Shown here: one piece after another, positions 24,901-32,700 of the stretch
Layout: every line of letters begins with the position of its first letter
How positions within the stretch are numbered: the first letter of the stretch is position 1
Source of the DNA: JAWAAW01 sp964353335
GTDB lineage: Archaea; Nanobdellota; Nanobdellia; Woesearchaeales; ARS49
Length of the DNA: 64,000 bases
Direction of reading: 5' to 3'
NCBI GenBank assembly: GCA_964353335.1
Contig: CAYGVI010000003.1
Location: forward strand, 1-64,000
Notes under the pieces: generated by a model
The model's input: the letters and a program-made list of their open reading frames with translations, nothing else
Told to the model about the DNA's origin: nothing
Database searches by the model: none
Made by a program: the position numbers and the translations under genes

Positions 24901-26381
24901 GCCCAAGCAGCATCTGCACCAATTTGAGCTATTCAGGAAACGTGTTTGTCTTCAATGTCACGCACTTCACGACTTATGCTGCTGGAAATGACACTGTAAT
25001 CATCAATTCAACAATAATTGACAGCAATATTTCCAACTGCACAGTCATAAACTCAACAGTTATCAATTCAACAAAGAGCAACTGCACAATAATCAACAGC
25101 TACATAATCAATTCGACAAACAACAACACAGTAATCATTGACACAAATGAGACAAACAGCCTTGACAATGACACTTTTGTTGATGATGGCATAATCATTG
25201 ACGCGACAAAGGCAGGCAGCAATATCAACAATTCAAACATAACAAACAGCACGATAACCAACTGCACAGTCATAAACTCAACAGTCATCAATTCAAATAA
25301 GATTGACTGCGTGATAATCAACAGCAACATAATACGCTCAAACAACACAAACACCACAATCATCGGCAGCAATGAGACAAACAGCACTGACAACAACGCA
25401 ATGGTCTACAACAGCACAATCATCGGCTCAATCAAGACAAATACCAATGTGACCAACTCAACGCTTATAGATTCAAACAAGACAAACAGCACAATAATCA
25501 ACAGCTACATAATACGCTCAAACAACACGAACTCGGTCATAATTGACACAAATGAGACCAACAGCACTGACATCAATGCGACTGTTGATGACAGCATAAT
25601 CATTGACGCGAGAAAGATAAACACAGTAATTAACGGCACAAATGTCACAAACAGCAACATTACCAACAGCACTCTCACTAACTGCACTGTAATCAACTCA
25701 ACAATAGACCGCATTATAGACTCTAACTGCGTTTACATCAATTACCACGGCCCAACACCCGGACCCGGAGGAGGAGGGGGAGGCGGCGGTGGAGGAATTG
25801 GCGGAGTAATAAGGAACCTCACGAAACCATCCGCAGGAGGGCAAAACCTTTGCGTTGAAAGCTGGGTGTGCGAGGAATGGTCAAGATGCGAGAATGAAAT
25901 GCAGTTGCGCGAATGCGTTGACCAGTACCACTGCAATACAACCACATTAAGGCCTGCAATAGAACGCAAGTGCACAATGCCTGTTGTTGTGCAGGAGCAG
26001 CCCACTGGAGAAACCAGGCCTCATTCAAAGCTCCCTCCGCCACAACCGCTTGAATTCCCAGAAGAAAAGACGCTTTGGTCTGGAATAAGCAGCATAACAC
26101 ACTCAACAATCAGCCTGTTCCAGTCATACATGTGGCCCATCATCTTTGTTGTGCTCGGAATACTCTTGCTGACAGGAGCTTACATCGGAATAACGCGCGC
26201 AAGGAAGCATGAGGCAGGTGAAATGCCTCCTGCCGAGCCTGAAGAAGCAATCACAATAACAAGGGTGACGGCAAAGCAGCCAGGAGCTGACGCTGACACA
26301 GGCGCATTGCTCGACAGCCTCAAGAGCAGCGGCGACGCCCTTGCAGAGTTTGAGAAGGAAATGCGCAAGTTGAAGAAGTGA
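12951..26381 (+). CDS. Giant surface protein C (4476 aa): subtilase-less paralog with seven beta-helix modules and pentapeptide repeats
   Basis: The ATG lies 7 nt after the stop of B. Domains: signal anchor about 22-38; Ig/cadherin-like domain about 45-140; then directly the four-Cys domain (about 163-272) that follows the protease in B and D, with no I9 or S8 region between. Seven beta-helix modules follow, starting near 279, 703, 1146, 1769, 2397, 2948 and 3410. Most open with a CPVTIN...LDC.G phrase, and each closes with an acidic motif of type VDYxDD...CPxxxC and a THFTxY phrase. Asn-rich pentapeptide repeats occupy about 4016-4267; then come a poly-Gly linker, a TSP-like Cys module about 4301-4344, one membrane helix about 4390-4413 and a short charged tail. 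N-x-S/T sequons are very dense. The likely role is a structural or adhesive surface protein. Whether proteases B and D process it is inference. No frameshifts or internal stops were noticed. Confidence 0.9.
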   Translation: MAEMKEKKGVFRSNARVTALLLVLAIAAVFALKSGDVLTGRVFEAGTENQPPQWTGSTNVFTAVQDAPVVLSLNELFSDPEGKSLTFIASETENISVDLQDNTLTITPEPGFSGERMISIVASDGETVTTERVRISVSGTAPAQSAPAAVLEQPTVQFHTQQADIIVNPADYSISNITPPKTTVQFKDATVMDTIEQCANISYNFASIDTVSCPQYNKAARITFEGLPIANFRILRNGEPCPSDICQNITFDDGNISFDVTEFSNYSINSSFGTNSGGCPLTLTVDTVLDSDGSSTTTCFTFNGNNIALDCDGHTATFNTGGGDFGYGVYASNKKNLIIKNCNFKSGSTGGNWVYGVYFNGVNYSTVYNNNITNAGTQNSKEHSGILIANAQQIVNVTSNWVNISGNNSIGISFTGALAGANMRVVNNTILTRATGTGTQNNGIWIGNTDNCLVTGNNIILNDSADSQGLYFGGLIEYGTVENNSIIVQGKSSNNIGISIDMLVKNINFTGNSINVNGTTNTHGIDLYYTTGHQFRLTNITTAGTSAHYGIYSFESNATFNKTKIANSEKWMYMYFFNVQARALYDNTTFATPYGSINILKNFTMDYSFEELNNSDVNVTLNRSFMRSTRAGIRLLNQSGIVTLTGLGTNVGSLRVDYQDDGTYDNCPSSVCNLLSSSGGTVVFNVSHFTTFGANTSGGAVTCNSCADCTTCTATQGNTCTLANDISSTTTCITVGNDNVTINCDGKTITFNTGAGGSDYGITASSRKNLTIENCTIISATSGVGAIPIYLLSTNSSRVFNNILKTNGASAIYLSTAAFYNIISANKVNATDPNGNAGIRLAQASQYNNISANTVITNGTIPGNYGILSEFDCPNNTISDNFIVSGGSQSSNYGIYAQAADHKIINNSINTTGTVQNNGMVLNGCSNSIIANNSIKATGTGNGNYGILVLNAVQTTFANNNIRVLSNTNSHGIYMSAGANRNIFILNNIATNGTIGYAIYIESGISGSNFSSTIINDTPEWIYTGAGASNNFSNTTFAMPDGSINILPLMQINGTQDITKAKLNISQYKAYLNSSNLSFLNTSAIITLYGITGTNPEPVVDYEDDNTYVLCPAGQCTELSYTPGVVYVFNTTHFTQYTTNDAGGEITSCPVTINSTYTLTQNLVSNDTCITIGNDSMVLDCAGYGIRYNANGTDNEYGILAQNRNNVTIRNCNVIDINATGTYGIGINFSNTTYSSITNSNISTNGTSYVHGISMQNNASYNNISDCKIIPLGAGATSHGIVFYYNATDNNVLRNNISAITGTGIDIALDSSRNSIANNTINSTVYSINIDLGSNNSTITNNTLSGGTQNINLNQHSGTAIFSNSLTCSGIGRCILLNTYVNNSIITYNRITAYGISGSMYGIDDISSSNYNNAILWNNVTVNASSPYGIRGAGTNTTIANNRMVLTGGTTGTGIIVGGAARLSSITNNSVLIANVTNAYGATVDGNNIAMSYNDLRAFGTGPNNIGIFVGNNLAVNNTFVGNNITVNGTNSNYGIQMYDNAHNSTYSNNIIRVNGTTFNNYGIYISPIYDTSRIPSNNYLSGNTIYTDGATNSTGIIIVQGINNTFEYTNISTNGAGSFGIYFNNSRGNSFIATQLNNTAQWINSTGVSYNNFTNTTFQMPDGSINFPSIFQLNGSQDITKTKLQITYNWARLNSTNLTALNTTGIITLYELPYSNPRPMVDYDDDSGYENCPADQCVELGSYSLGQPYVFNTTHFTTYSSLESGTEITSCPVTINSTYTLTQNLASNDTCITIGNDSMVLDCAGFNISYNFNGSRYSYGIAAVNRTNVTIQNCNIGDKNLSNYQSHGIAFFNTTNSTVTANKIRMNSTDPSAVYLKNSTGNRILLNNITTNSSYSATAKGAYFTTNSSYNIFANNILDCQGDGIYVDLDSSRNNITNNTITATDTSSAGNAVYVATGGTYNIISYNNMTSKRQAVYLRTIGGVNSTGNAIIGNNITILYGILSPSAIQMDSISWSVIENNTIYTAEHPGISMTGILTYSNRIVSNNITIESFQGGFSIQGQNCTVAQNTLAVLREMHGTYPISIQQASNYTNISYNTLIINGTGNIFGIQFSSDSQSHNTTIEGNNITITTPDQYYANNNGISISASGSGTRITNNRINISGNKTNTGIYIIGNQGFYGLLENLTVQNNALLITGNNSKGISLWDINGNILSYNTITLEGAINNTGLWIRNISNTIVEFTNITVTGSNSTGIFMNVSNGTTFNEILINETTTWINTPNTKNNISNMTYSTINGSIKIVPRMEFNGTSMQKSQINVTGNRAFLNSTALQFLNTSGIITLYGISLIDPKAQVDYADSGAYADCPAGQCTDLSYTGTTYVFNTTHFTSYRAAEGGIVITGCPVTINESTTLTQNLVSNTSCIKINNSNTVLDCNGYNITFNQKGGADFGINASNVTNIVIRNCTIIEANITGGSTGIYLQDVSNSTIAYNNVTVNGSFSSVSNGIQMSSSTGLFTSNNNTVANNTIQISDLTGSYGILINYQNENHKILGNRINVVNGTPISIVWYANNLLIAGNQVRLAAGGASIGIGLANTNHSLFENNTVEFGSSGAGYRGITIDTGSNYNTVSANNFSSTMEKSGPGAIVIQANHNYAVNNIINISGRDCEGIAVSSSNNTITGNNIRVNCNLTAKGVYLSNAQNNTVAYNNISGTGPDTGITSIQAQGIYTFAANYNNITQNNITVNGTGSSFGFYVKSSSRNNLVTENIIAASGTGGGNLGIHIDSSDNNTFDLNAILTSGTESYGILLASSKNNTFSRTLLNNTVQWINLTSDTQNNTFVNTTFAMPNGSINILRAIINGSNSVTKAKLNISSNKAFLNSSNLTFLNTSAIITLYGISYINPKARVDYADNGGYIDCPASQCTELGYTPGQPYVFNTTHFTSYQAAEGEIVITGCPVTINESTTLTQNISSNDTCITINASNMLLDCNGSTIFYNANGSDNEYGIFAENRINVTVKNCVIVDINETGTAGYGINFTSTNNSIVTNTSIITNSTVRSVGIIMGYSSNSTISNSTIDAADTNNNWAIGLFFSPNTTITGNTLLSSGGAGNNHGISMTFYCDGSRISYNNISSNGTSNNWGIYMQYINYATISNNTITSNGTDANMGMFVQYSNWNNISSNSLSAHGSGTGNRGIYLMYSSNSIVHGNRAFSDGGQYGNGIAAYIAENNTITFNEISTNGAGFSHGVLLNSTNGFSLLANNISTNGVSSYGIFITMSNATMLNKTVLNDTVQWIFLDSDTQNNFTNTTFQMPYGSINILPLMQLNGTLDVTKSKLYTSTLLAFMNSTNLSMLNTTGIITLYGVTFIDPKPIVDYEDDSSYVDCPADQCAELGYSGGVFTFNTTHFTGFMVEENATAITGCPVIINSTGALGSNVTSNDTCITINNSNTVFDCNGHTIYYNANGSDGAFGIAANSVNNITIRNCVIRDINLSGAFGIAVNLTNVSNSTVQNNNITTNGTNDNYGIQFMNGLNYNTISNNVVSTFGSSASNIGLSLYGTGLGNNATGNNITTNGTAANYGIMATVGANNTIIASNTIATSGSSSSNDAITLFHAGGNNVTDNNITAYGNSNNNGVKLNFNANDNIISNNRISSAGSDRINYGVYIRENSVRNNITGNIITTNGTDSNSGIYLEISANNNIIDRNIVSPGGNADFNIGIYLRQLSSGNSITRNNVTTNGGSNNNYGITLTNGTSNTISSNIVSTNGTGDLNYGIYFYDQASGNSITNNNITTNGGSNSNDGIGFSSNTNDNIISGNKITAGGRASYNNGISLLSFTVRNNITNNEISTSGTEHNTGIILEDSAQNNILNNNTITTSGNYSYAIEIMNSNYSTFNITTLNNPAQWINASANTFNNITNTTFAMPEGSINIPGIVQLNGGIEVTKAKLNITANRAFLNTAAVPLLNTIGIITLNNIFYTSPQPRVDFTDAGGLVPCPSSICTNLSYSGNVFVFNVTHFTTYAAGNDTVIINSTIIDSNISNCTVINSTVINSTKSNCTIINSYIINSTNNNTVIIDTNETNSLDNDTFVDDGIIIDATKAGSNINNSNITNSTITNCTVINSTVINSNKIDCVIINSNIIRSNNTNTTIIGSNETNSTDNNAMVYNSTIIGSIKTNTNVTNSTLIDSNKTNSTIINSYIIRSNNTNSVIIDTNETNSTDINATVDDSIIIDARKINTVINGTNVTNSNITNSTLTNCTVINSTIDRIIDSNCVYINYHGPTPGPGGGGGGGGGGIGGVIRNLTKPSAGGQNLCVESWVCEEWSRCENEMQLRECVDQYHCNTTTLRPAIERKCTMPVVVQEQPTGETRPHSKLPPPQPLEFPEEKTLWSGISSITHSTISLFQSYMWPIIFVVLGILLLTGAYIGITRARKHEAGEMPPAEPEEAITITRVTAKQPGADADTGALLDSLKSSGDALAEFEKEMRKLKK
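16383..18375 (+). repeat. Near-identical module-opening segments in protein C (period about 1869 bp)
   Basis: About 120 bp at 16383 and again at 18252 are nearly identical at DNA level, both encoding the CPVTINSTYTLTQNL...DSMVLDCAG opening of a beta-helix module. Related but more diverged openings lie near 20141, 21794 and 23178. The pattern indicates duplication of whole modules, or gene conversion between them. Confidence 0.7.
24995..25745 (+). repeat. Asn-rich pentapeptide repeat array with 225-bp and 180-bp super-repeats (protein C)
   Basis: About 50 five-residue units (15-nt period) run without interruption. Higher-order blocks of 15 units recur: the unit NCTVI-NSTVI starts at 25035 and again at 25260, exactly 225 bp later; the next block is offset by 180 bp. 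The block order (NCTII, NSxII, xSxN, NTxII, DxNET, NSxD) matches the shorter array in protein B. Confidence 0.8.
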
Positions 26382-26486
26382 GCAATACTTGTTTCTCTCC
26401 ATGTTCATATGATTTGTAATATTATTAAGAGTATGATTTATAGTATTAATTAGATTATGAATTAATATATGAAAAATCATAGTAAA
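26382..26486. other. AT-rich spacer between gene C and the AbrB/gene D promoter
   Basis: The 105 bases after the stop of C are strongly AT-rich with near-repeats of ATGATTT and TATTAATTA. I see no gene; it probably holds the termination region of the A-C operon. Confidence 0.5.
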
Positions 26487-26496
26487 GTTTATAAAG
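26487..26496 (+). promoter_or_regulatory. TATA box for the abrB-like/giant gene D operon
   Basis: GTTTATAAAG is a good archaeal TATA box. A start about 27 nt downstream (near 26518) would place the 5' end of the transcript exactly at the first arm of the leader hairpin described next. Confidence 0.65.
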
Positions 26497-26516
26497 GCAA
26501 ACGCGGTTTCTCATCT

Positions 26517-26580
26517 AAAAGAGGCAGCGCATAACCCTTCGGGTTCCGCTGGTCTCTTTTTCGTTCCGAAAAAGAGGAAT
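26517..26580 (+). promoter_or_regulatory. Leader with two mutually exclusive hairpins, one hiding the ribosome site
   Basis: Hairpin 1 pairs 26517-26529 with 26547-26560 (AAAAGAG with CTCTTTT, one G-U pair, then C-G, a one-base bulge and AGCG with CGCT), capped by AACCC-ttc-GGGTT at 26533-26545. Hairpin 2 is a perfect 10-bp stem, CTCTTTTTCG (26554-26563) with CGAAAAAGAG (26567-26576), loop TTC. Both need 26554-26560, so only one can form. Hairpin 2 contains the GAG of the GAGG ribosome site (26574-26577) six nt before the ATG at 26583; hairpin 1 would free it. As DNA, the second palindrome could instead be an operator. Confidence 0.6.
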
Positions 26581-26582
26581 AG

Positions 26583-26750
26583 ATGGCAATAAGGAGAAGG
26601 CTACAGCGTACAAGCAAGGACCAGTACACTATTACTATTCCAAAGGCGCTTGTTGAGATTCTCGGGCTCCATGAGCAGGATGTTTTTGAGTTCTCGCTTG
26701 AAAAAGGCGCGATTGTTCTGAAGAAAGCACAGCGGGGTGGGAAGAAATGA
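26583..26750 (+). CDS. AbrB/SpoVT-type DNA-binding protein (55 aa)
   Basis: The 55-residue product matches the swapped-hairpin AbrB fold almost end to end: a basic start (MAIRRRLQRTS), the core DQYTITIPKALVEILGL, then DVFEFSLEKGAIVLKKA. Proteins of this family bind DNA as dimers and often repress their own promoters; many are antitoxins. Here no toxin follows; instead its TGA overlaps the ATG of giant gene D by 4 bases, so the two are translationally coupled. A GAGG ribosome site lies within a hairpin just upstream. It is likely an autoregulator of the D operon; the target site is not proven. Confidence 0.8.
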   Translation: MAIRRRLQRTSKDQYTITIPKALVEILGLHEQDVFEFSLEKGAIVLKKAQRGGKK

Positions 26751-29700
26751 GCTTCACCCGCGAAGAAAAGCTTGCAATAACAGCAGTTATACTTGCAGCG
26801 CTGATTGGGCTTGGCGTGATGCTGTATTACATGGGAATTATCACATTTTCAGGCTCTGGAATCACAGGAGCTGTTGCAGGAACAAACCTGCCGCCTGAAT
26901 TCACTGCTTCAAGCGCCAAATTTGTCACAAAACAAAATGTTCCTGTCCAGCTCAGCCTTGGAGACATTTTCAAGGACCCTGAAGGGCTGTCCCTCACCTT
27001 TGTCGCGACAAACACAGAAGGGCTTGTTGTTGACCTGAACGAAGACCAGCTCACAATAACCCCTGAGCCAGGCTTTACAGGAGAACGCGTTGTCACAGTA
27101 TTTGCATCTGACGGCAGCCAGGTCGCAAGAAAACAGCTCAAGATTGAAGTGACAGGCTATAATGTTGCTAAGAAGCCTGAACCAACTCCAGAACCTGAGC
27201 CATTGCCACCCGCACCTGAGCCTCAAACTCCTCAGCCAGCACCTGAAACAACTCCCCCTGCTCCGGAAACAGTTCCTGCAGAACCCGCCAATGCAACAAA
27301 CACATCCAATGAAACTCTTCCTGCTCCAGAGCAGGCTCCTGTGCAGACTGAACAGCCCGCTGCAGAACTGCCAATCATTCTGCCTGCGACTGAACAGATT
27401 GCAGTCCAGCAGCAGAACATACCCAAGGTTGAGCATGAAGTTGAGGAAAGGCTGAACAATGAAAGCGAAATAACCGCAATAGTTTATTTCAATGAATCAG
27501 CAGTCAATGAAGCAGGGCTTATTGTTGCGCAGGACTCAAAAGACCAAAGGGAAAACTGGCTCGCCAAGAAAAGGGCAAAAGTAAAGGCAGCGCGCGAATT
27601 ACTGCTTGCCAATATCACTTCAAAGGGCTTTACCACATCAGAGCTTGGCTTTGAAATTGTCAGGCAGTATGAGACAATCAACGCAATCGCTGTCAAGCTC
27701 ACAAAATCAGGCCTTGCAAAACTAAACCAGAGCCCGAATGTGCTTAACATATACTCTGAAAAGATTCTCCACATAATGCTTAACCAGAGCGTGCCGCTTA
27801 TCAACGCAGAAGACCTCTGGAACCTCACATACAACAACACCAAGCTTGACGGCAGGGGAGTCTCGGTGTGCATAGTTGACACAGGAATTGACTTTGGCAA
27901 TTCTGCTTTTGTGAATGAGAACGCGAAGATTTTCGGCGGATATGACTTTGTCAACATGGATAACAACCCCCAGGATGACAACGGCCACGGCACCCATTGC
28001 TCAGGGATTGTGGGCGGGAACATGACAGGAGGCATGGGAGTCTCGCCAAATATCGGGATTGTTCCTGTCAAGGTCTGCGACTCGGGAGGAAGCTGCCCGG
28101 ATGTTGCAGTCCTCGCAGGACTTGACTACTGCATTGACCATTCAGCAGAGTTCAATATCTCCACAATATCAGGCTCAATTGGCAGCGGAACAACTTATAA
28201 CTCTGCAAACTGCCCTGCAGACAGTGACGCAGTATTCCTTTCTGCCCTTGCCGCAGGAGTCACTCCTGTTTTCGCAGCAGGCAACTGGGGCTCGCGCCCA
28301 GGAGTCAGCTGGCCTTCATGCTCGCCGTACGCGATTTCAGTCGGCAATGTGAACAAGAGCGACATTATCAGCGTGTCAAGCAACTATGGCGGAGACCGCT
28401 TTGATGTCTGGGCGCCAGGATCCAATATTTACTCTGCTGCTCTTGGCGGAGGGGTTGTCCCAATGTCAGGGACATCAATGGCAACGCCGCACATGGCTGC
28501 AGTGATCGCAATGATACAGTATAACCTGCGCCTGCAAAACAAGCCAATCCTGTCAATCACCCAGATGCATGAGCTTCTCAACACAACAGGGCTTGTCATA
28601 AGCGACTGGAGGAGAATTGATGTTTATGCTGCAATACTAAAGCTGAACGCAAACCTTACAATGAACCAGTCAGACAACTCTATCACCAATGTTACCGCAA
28701 ATACCACTCTGCAGTTCAAGAACACCACAAACTTTGACGGGTTTATCCAATGCGGAGCCATCGGCCACAACTATGTAAGCATTGATTCGTCCTTATGCCC
28801 CAATCTTAACAAGACCGCGCACATAATCTTTGGCAACCTCTCATTTGTCAATGCAACTCCGACAAGGAATGGTCAAAGGTGCAGAACGCCAATCTGCCAG
28901 AACGCGACTTACGCAAACGGCACACTTGAATTTGACGTGACTGAGTTCTCAAGCTACAGCAGCATTGAAGGCAATGTGAATATGGACTTGATAAAGTTAG
29001 ACTCGCAGGACCCTGTCAACGCAAGCAGTTATCTTAATTACACAATCCTGATTAATGTGACACAGGGCAATGCGAGCAATATCACGCTGACTGACTTGTA
29101 TCCTGAACAGCTGATTTATCTTGATTCCCAGCCTTTGCCTGTTCCGCCGACCAACAACACTTTTGTCATCGGCAACTTTACTGAGAACCAGAGTATTCTC
29201 GTGAATATCAGCCTGTTTGTGCTTAATGTCAGCAACAACACCCAGATTAATAACACCGCAAACGTGAGCTTCCAGAATGATACAAGCAGTTGGATAAACG
29301 CAAGTGTCAGTGAGAGCACAATTATCCTTAACCAGCCGCTGTACAACTTCACAAATATCAGCTTGAACAAGACAGACAGCATTGACCCTGTGAATTCAAG
29401 CGACTACCTGAACTACACTATTAATTTGACATTAACAGGCAATGGGTCTGCATACAATGTTACTGTCAATGACACTTACCCATCACAGGTAATCTACCAG
29501 AGCTCCCAGCCAGACCCCCGTGCAGGCACAAACAACACTTGGAACTGGACAAGCATCAGCAGTGGGGCAAGCATTCTCATAAACATAACTGTTTTCACAA
29601 AGAATGTCAGCAATGGAACAATACTCAACAACACAGTAAATGTCACTTGCGTCAATGATACTGCAGGAGTTATGAGTTTCTTCAGTTATGCAGAGACAAC

Positions 29701-32700
29701 CATATCAAGCGTTTTCAACGTAACCAATACAAGCATGTTAAAGATTCACAGCCCTGACCCGATTAATGCGAGCAGCGTATTCAATTACACAATCAATTTC
29801 ACAAACACAGGCACTGCAGTCATTTACAGCCTGAAAATAAACGACACTTATCCGACGCCTTTGACATATATCAGCGCGCAGCCATCGCCTGACCCTGGGA
29901 CAAACAATTACTGGACTTTGGGCACATTTGTTCCAAACGCGACAATAATCATCAACATAAGCATGTCTGTCCCCAACCTGGCGAATGGGGTAATGCTGAA
30001 CAATACTGCAAATGCAACATACCAGAATGATATAGGGGACATCATCCCATTGACTGCGCAGGACAACACTCCTGTCAACAACCCGCCAAACAGCTGCCCT
30101 GTAACAATAAACACCACAACCACTCTTAACAGCAATCTTAATTCAGGAACAAGCTGCATCACAATCGGCGGCAACAACATCGTGCTTGACTGCGCAGGAT
30201 ACCAGGTTACTCACAATACCGGAGGCGGCAATTCTGATTACGGCATAGGGGCGGACAGGAAGTCAAACATCACCATCCAGAACTGCGTCATTATTGATAA
30301 CATAGGAACCGGTTCCTACATCAGTGGAATCAACTTCACAAAGGTCAATTCAAGCCTCATCAGGAACACTGTTATTAATTCTACAGGCAGCAGCTACACC
30401 TTCGGAATCTCCCTGAGAGACAGAGACCAGAATGTCACAGTAACAAATGTGACAATAAAGACAAGGGGAAGCAGCACTTATAATTTCGGAGTTCAAATGT
30501 TCAATTCCACTGGAAACATTGTTGCCAACAGCACAATCCTTGCAAACAGCACAAGCGGCAGTGAAGTTTACGGGGTGCTTATTGATGATTACTCGCAAAA
30601 CAACACTGTTTACAACAGCACGATAACCGCAGACGGCACTTCAAACTATAATACTGGAGTTTATCTCAGATACACTGTCAGCAACAACATTGTAAGCGGA
30701 AACACAATAAAGGCCCTGTCCAGCGCAACTTTGGCTTATTCGGTTTATTTGAACTCAAACAATAACCAGATGTCGCAAAACAAGGTTATCAATAACAATC
30801 TCACAGTAAACTGCTCAAGCACCTGCTACGGCGTATATGTGCTCTATTCCTCGACAAATGGCATAATTGAGAACAACACAGTTAACTCGGCAGGAAGAGG
30901 CAATGGAAACACAAATTACGGCATATTCCTGTGGAGCAGCGGCGGCGGCGGACCAGGCAATTACACAATAAAGAACAACACAGTCAGGACTTACGGAATA
31001 GGCGACCTAAACCACGGCATTCACATCTGGGGCAACTGGAATGTAAACAACAACTCAGTGATTAACAACAATGTTTTCCCAAGCGGCACAGGCAGGGCAA
31101 ATATCGCGATTTACCTGATAGGCGCAAGCAGTACAAGGGTTATTGGCAACAACATAAGCACTTATGGCACTCAGGAAAACCACGGAATTGATGTCTCAAG
31201 CGGCTCTGCAGGATGCCTTGTCGCAAACAATACAATTGTTACCAATGGAAGCGCAGGATATAATTACGGCCTGCTGGCTGTTACAGGCGGCGACAACAGC
31301 ACGTTCGCAGACAACAATGTCACAGTAAGGGGAACTGACAGCATAGGCATATACAGCGACACTTCACAGGGTAATTATTTCCTTAACAACCAGGTAAATA
31401 CCAGCGGAAGCGACGGGCTGATGATTCTTGGCGAAAATATTGTTTATTTTGCCACAAACAGCATAGCCACAACAAACACGATTAATGGCACACCGATTTA
31501 TTATTACGGCGGAGCAGGAAGCTCGCCTGCGTGCCCGAACAACCAGGTATTGAACAGCCCGAATACAAACCACATTGATTTCATAGGCTGCAATAATGTC
31601 ACGCTTTCCAATTACGCAGGCTCAGAAGGCATACTTCTTGCGAATAACTCGAACAGCACTATTAATTACACAGTCATCCGCAACACAAGATACCCTGTGC
31701 GCCTGCTTTTCAACAGCAGTTACAACAACATAACCTACAGCAACCTGACATCCAACTACTCAAGCGGGGGCTATGGCGTCTGGATTGCATACAGCGCAGG
31801 CAACAACCTTGTTTCAGCAAGCAATATCACCACAATAGGGCTCGCAACTGACAATAATTACGGAGTTTATATCTTTGGCAATGCAAGCAACAACACAATC
31901 ACCAACAGCCACATAAGCACAAACGGCTCAAGATACAATTACGGCGTTTATGCCACTCTGAATGCAAATGATAATACAGTTTCAAACAACCTCATCAGGA
32001 CAAAGGGCTCATCTAATGACAACAAAGGAGCATACCTTTACTCCTTTGCTTCAGGAAACTCAATTATCAACAACACAATAATCACAAACGGCACAAATTA
32101 TGATGATGGCATACATGTTTCTTCGTATTCCAACAACAACAGGCTGGAAAACAACACCATAAATGCAGACGGAACTGATTTTGTGTATGGAATAAATGTC
32201 CAGACAAATTCCCAAAACAACACAGTGAAAGGAAACAATATTACGATATACACTCCGACTACAAATATCCAGACTGCAAATGGCATATACCTGCAGGACT
32301 TGGCTACAAAAACAACAGTTGATAAAAACAGCATATTAATGTACACTTACGCCATGTTTAATTTTGAAAAAAACCATGGCATTTCTGTGACCAATGCGCA
32401 CAATAACACAATCACAAACAATCGGGTCGATACAACAGGGCTTTTTGACTTCCACATAGGCATATATCTGTATTATTCAAGCAACAACCTGTTTGAAAAC
32501 AACACAGTTATTACAGGGGGCAGGAACTACAACCACGGAATCGTGACCTGGGGGGTTAACAGTAACAACCAGTGCAACAACAACACAATCAAGAACAACA
32601 CAATACTGGTAAACGGCACTGCCGGAATCAATTATGGAATTTACGAATATCAATACAACAATAAAAATGACATACTGGGCAACAGAATAGTAACAAATTG

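Noticed and set aside
24995..25745. CRISPR array
   Set aside because: The repeats are 15 nt, without unique spacers, lie in frame inside a gene and encode regular five-residue units.
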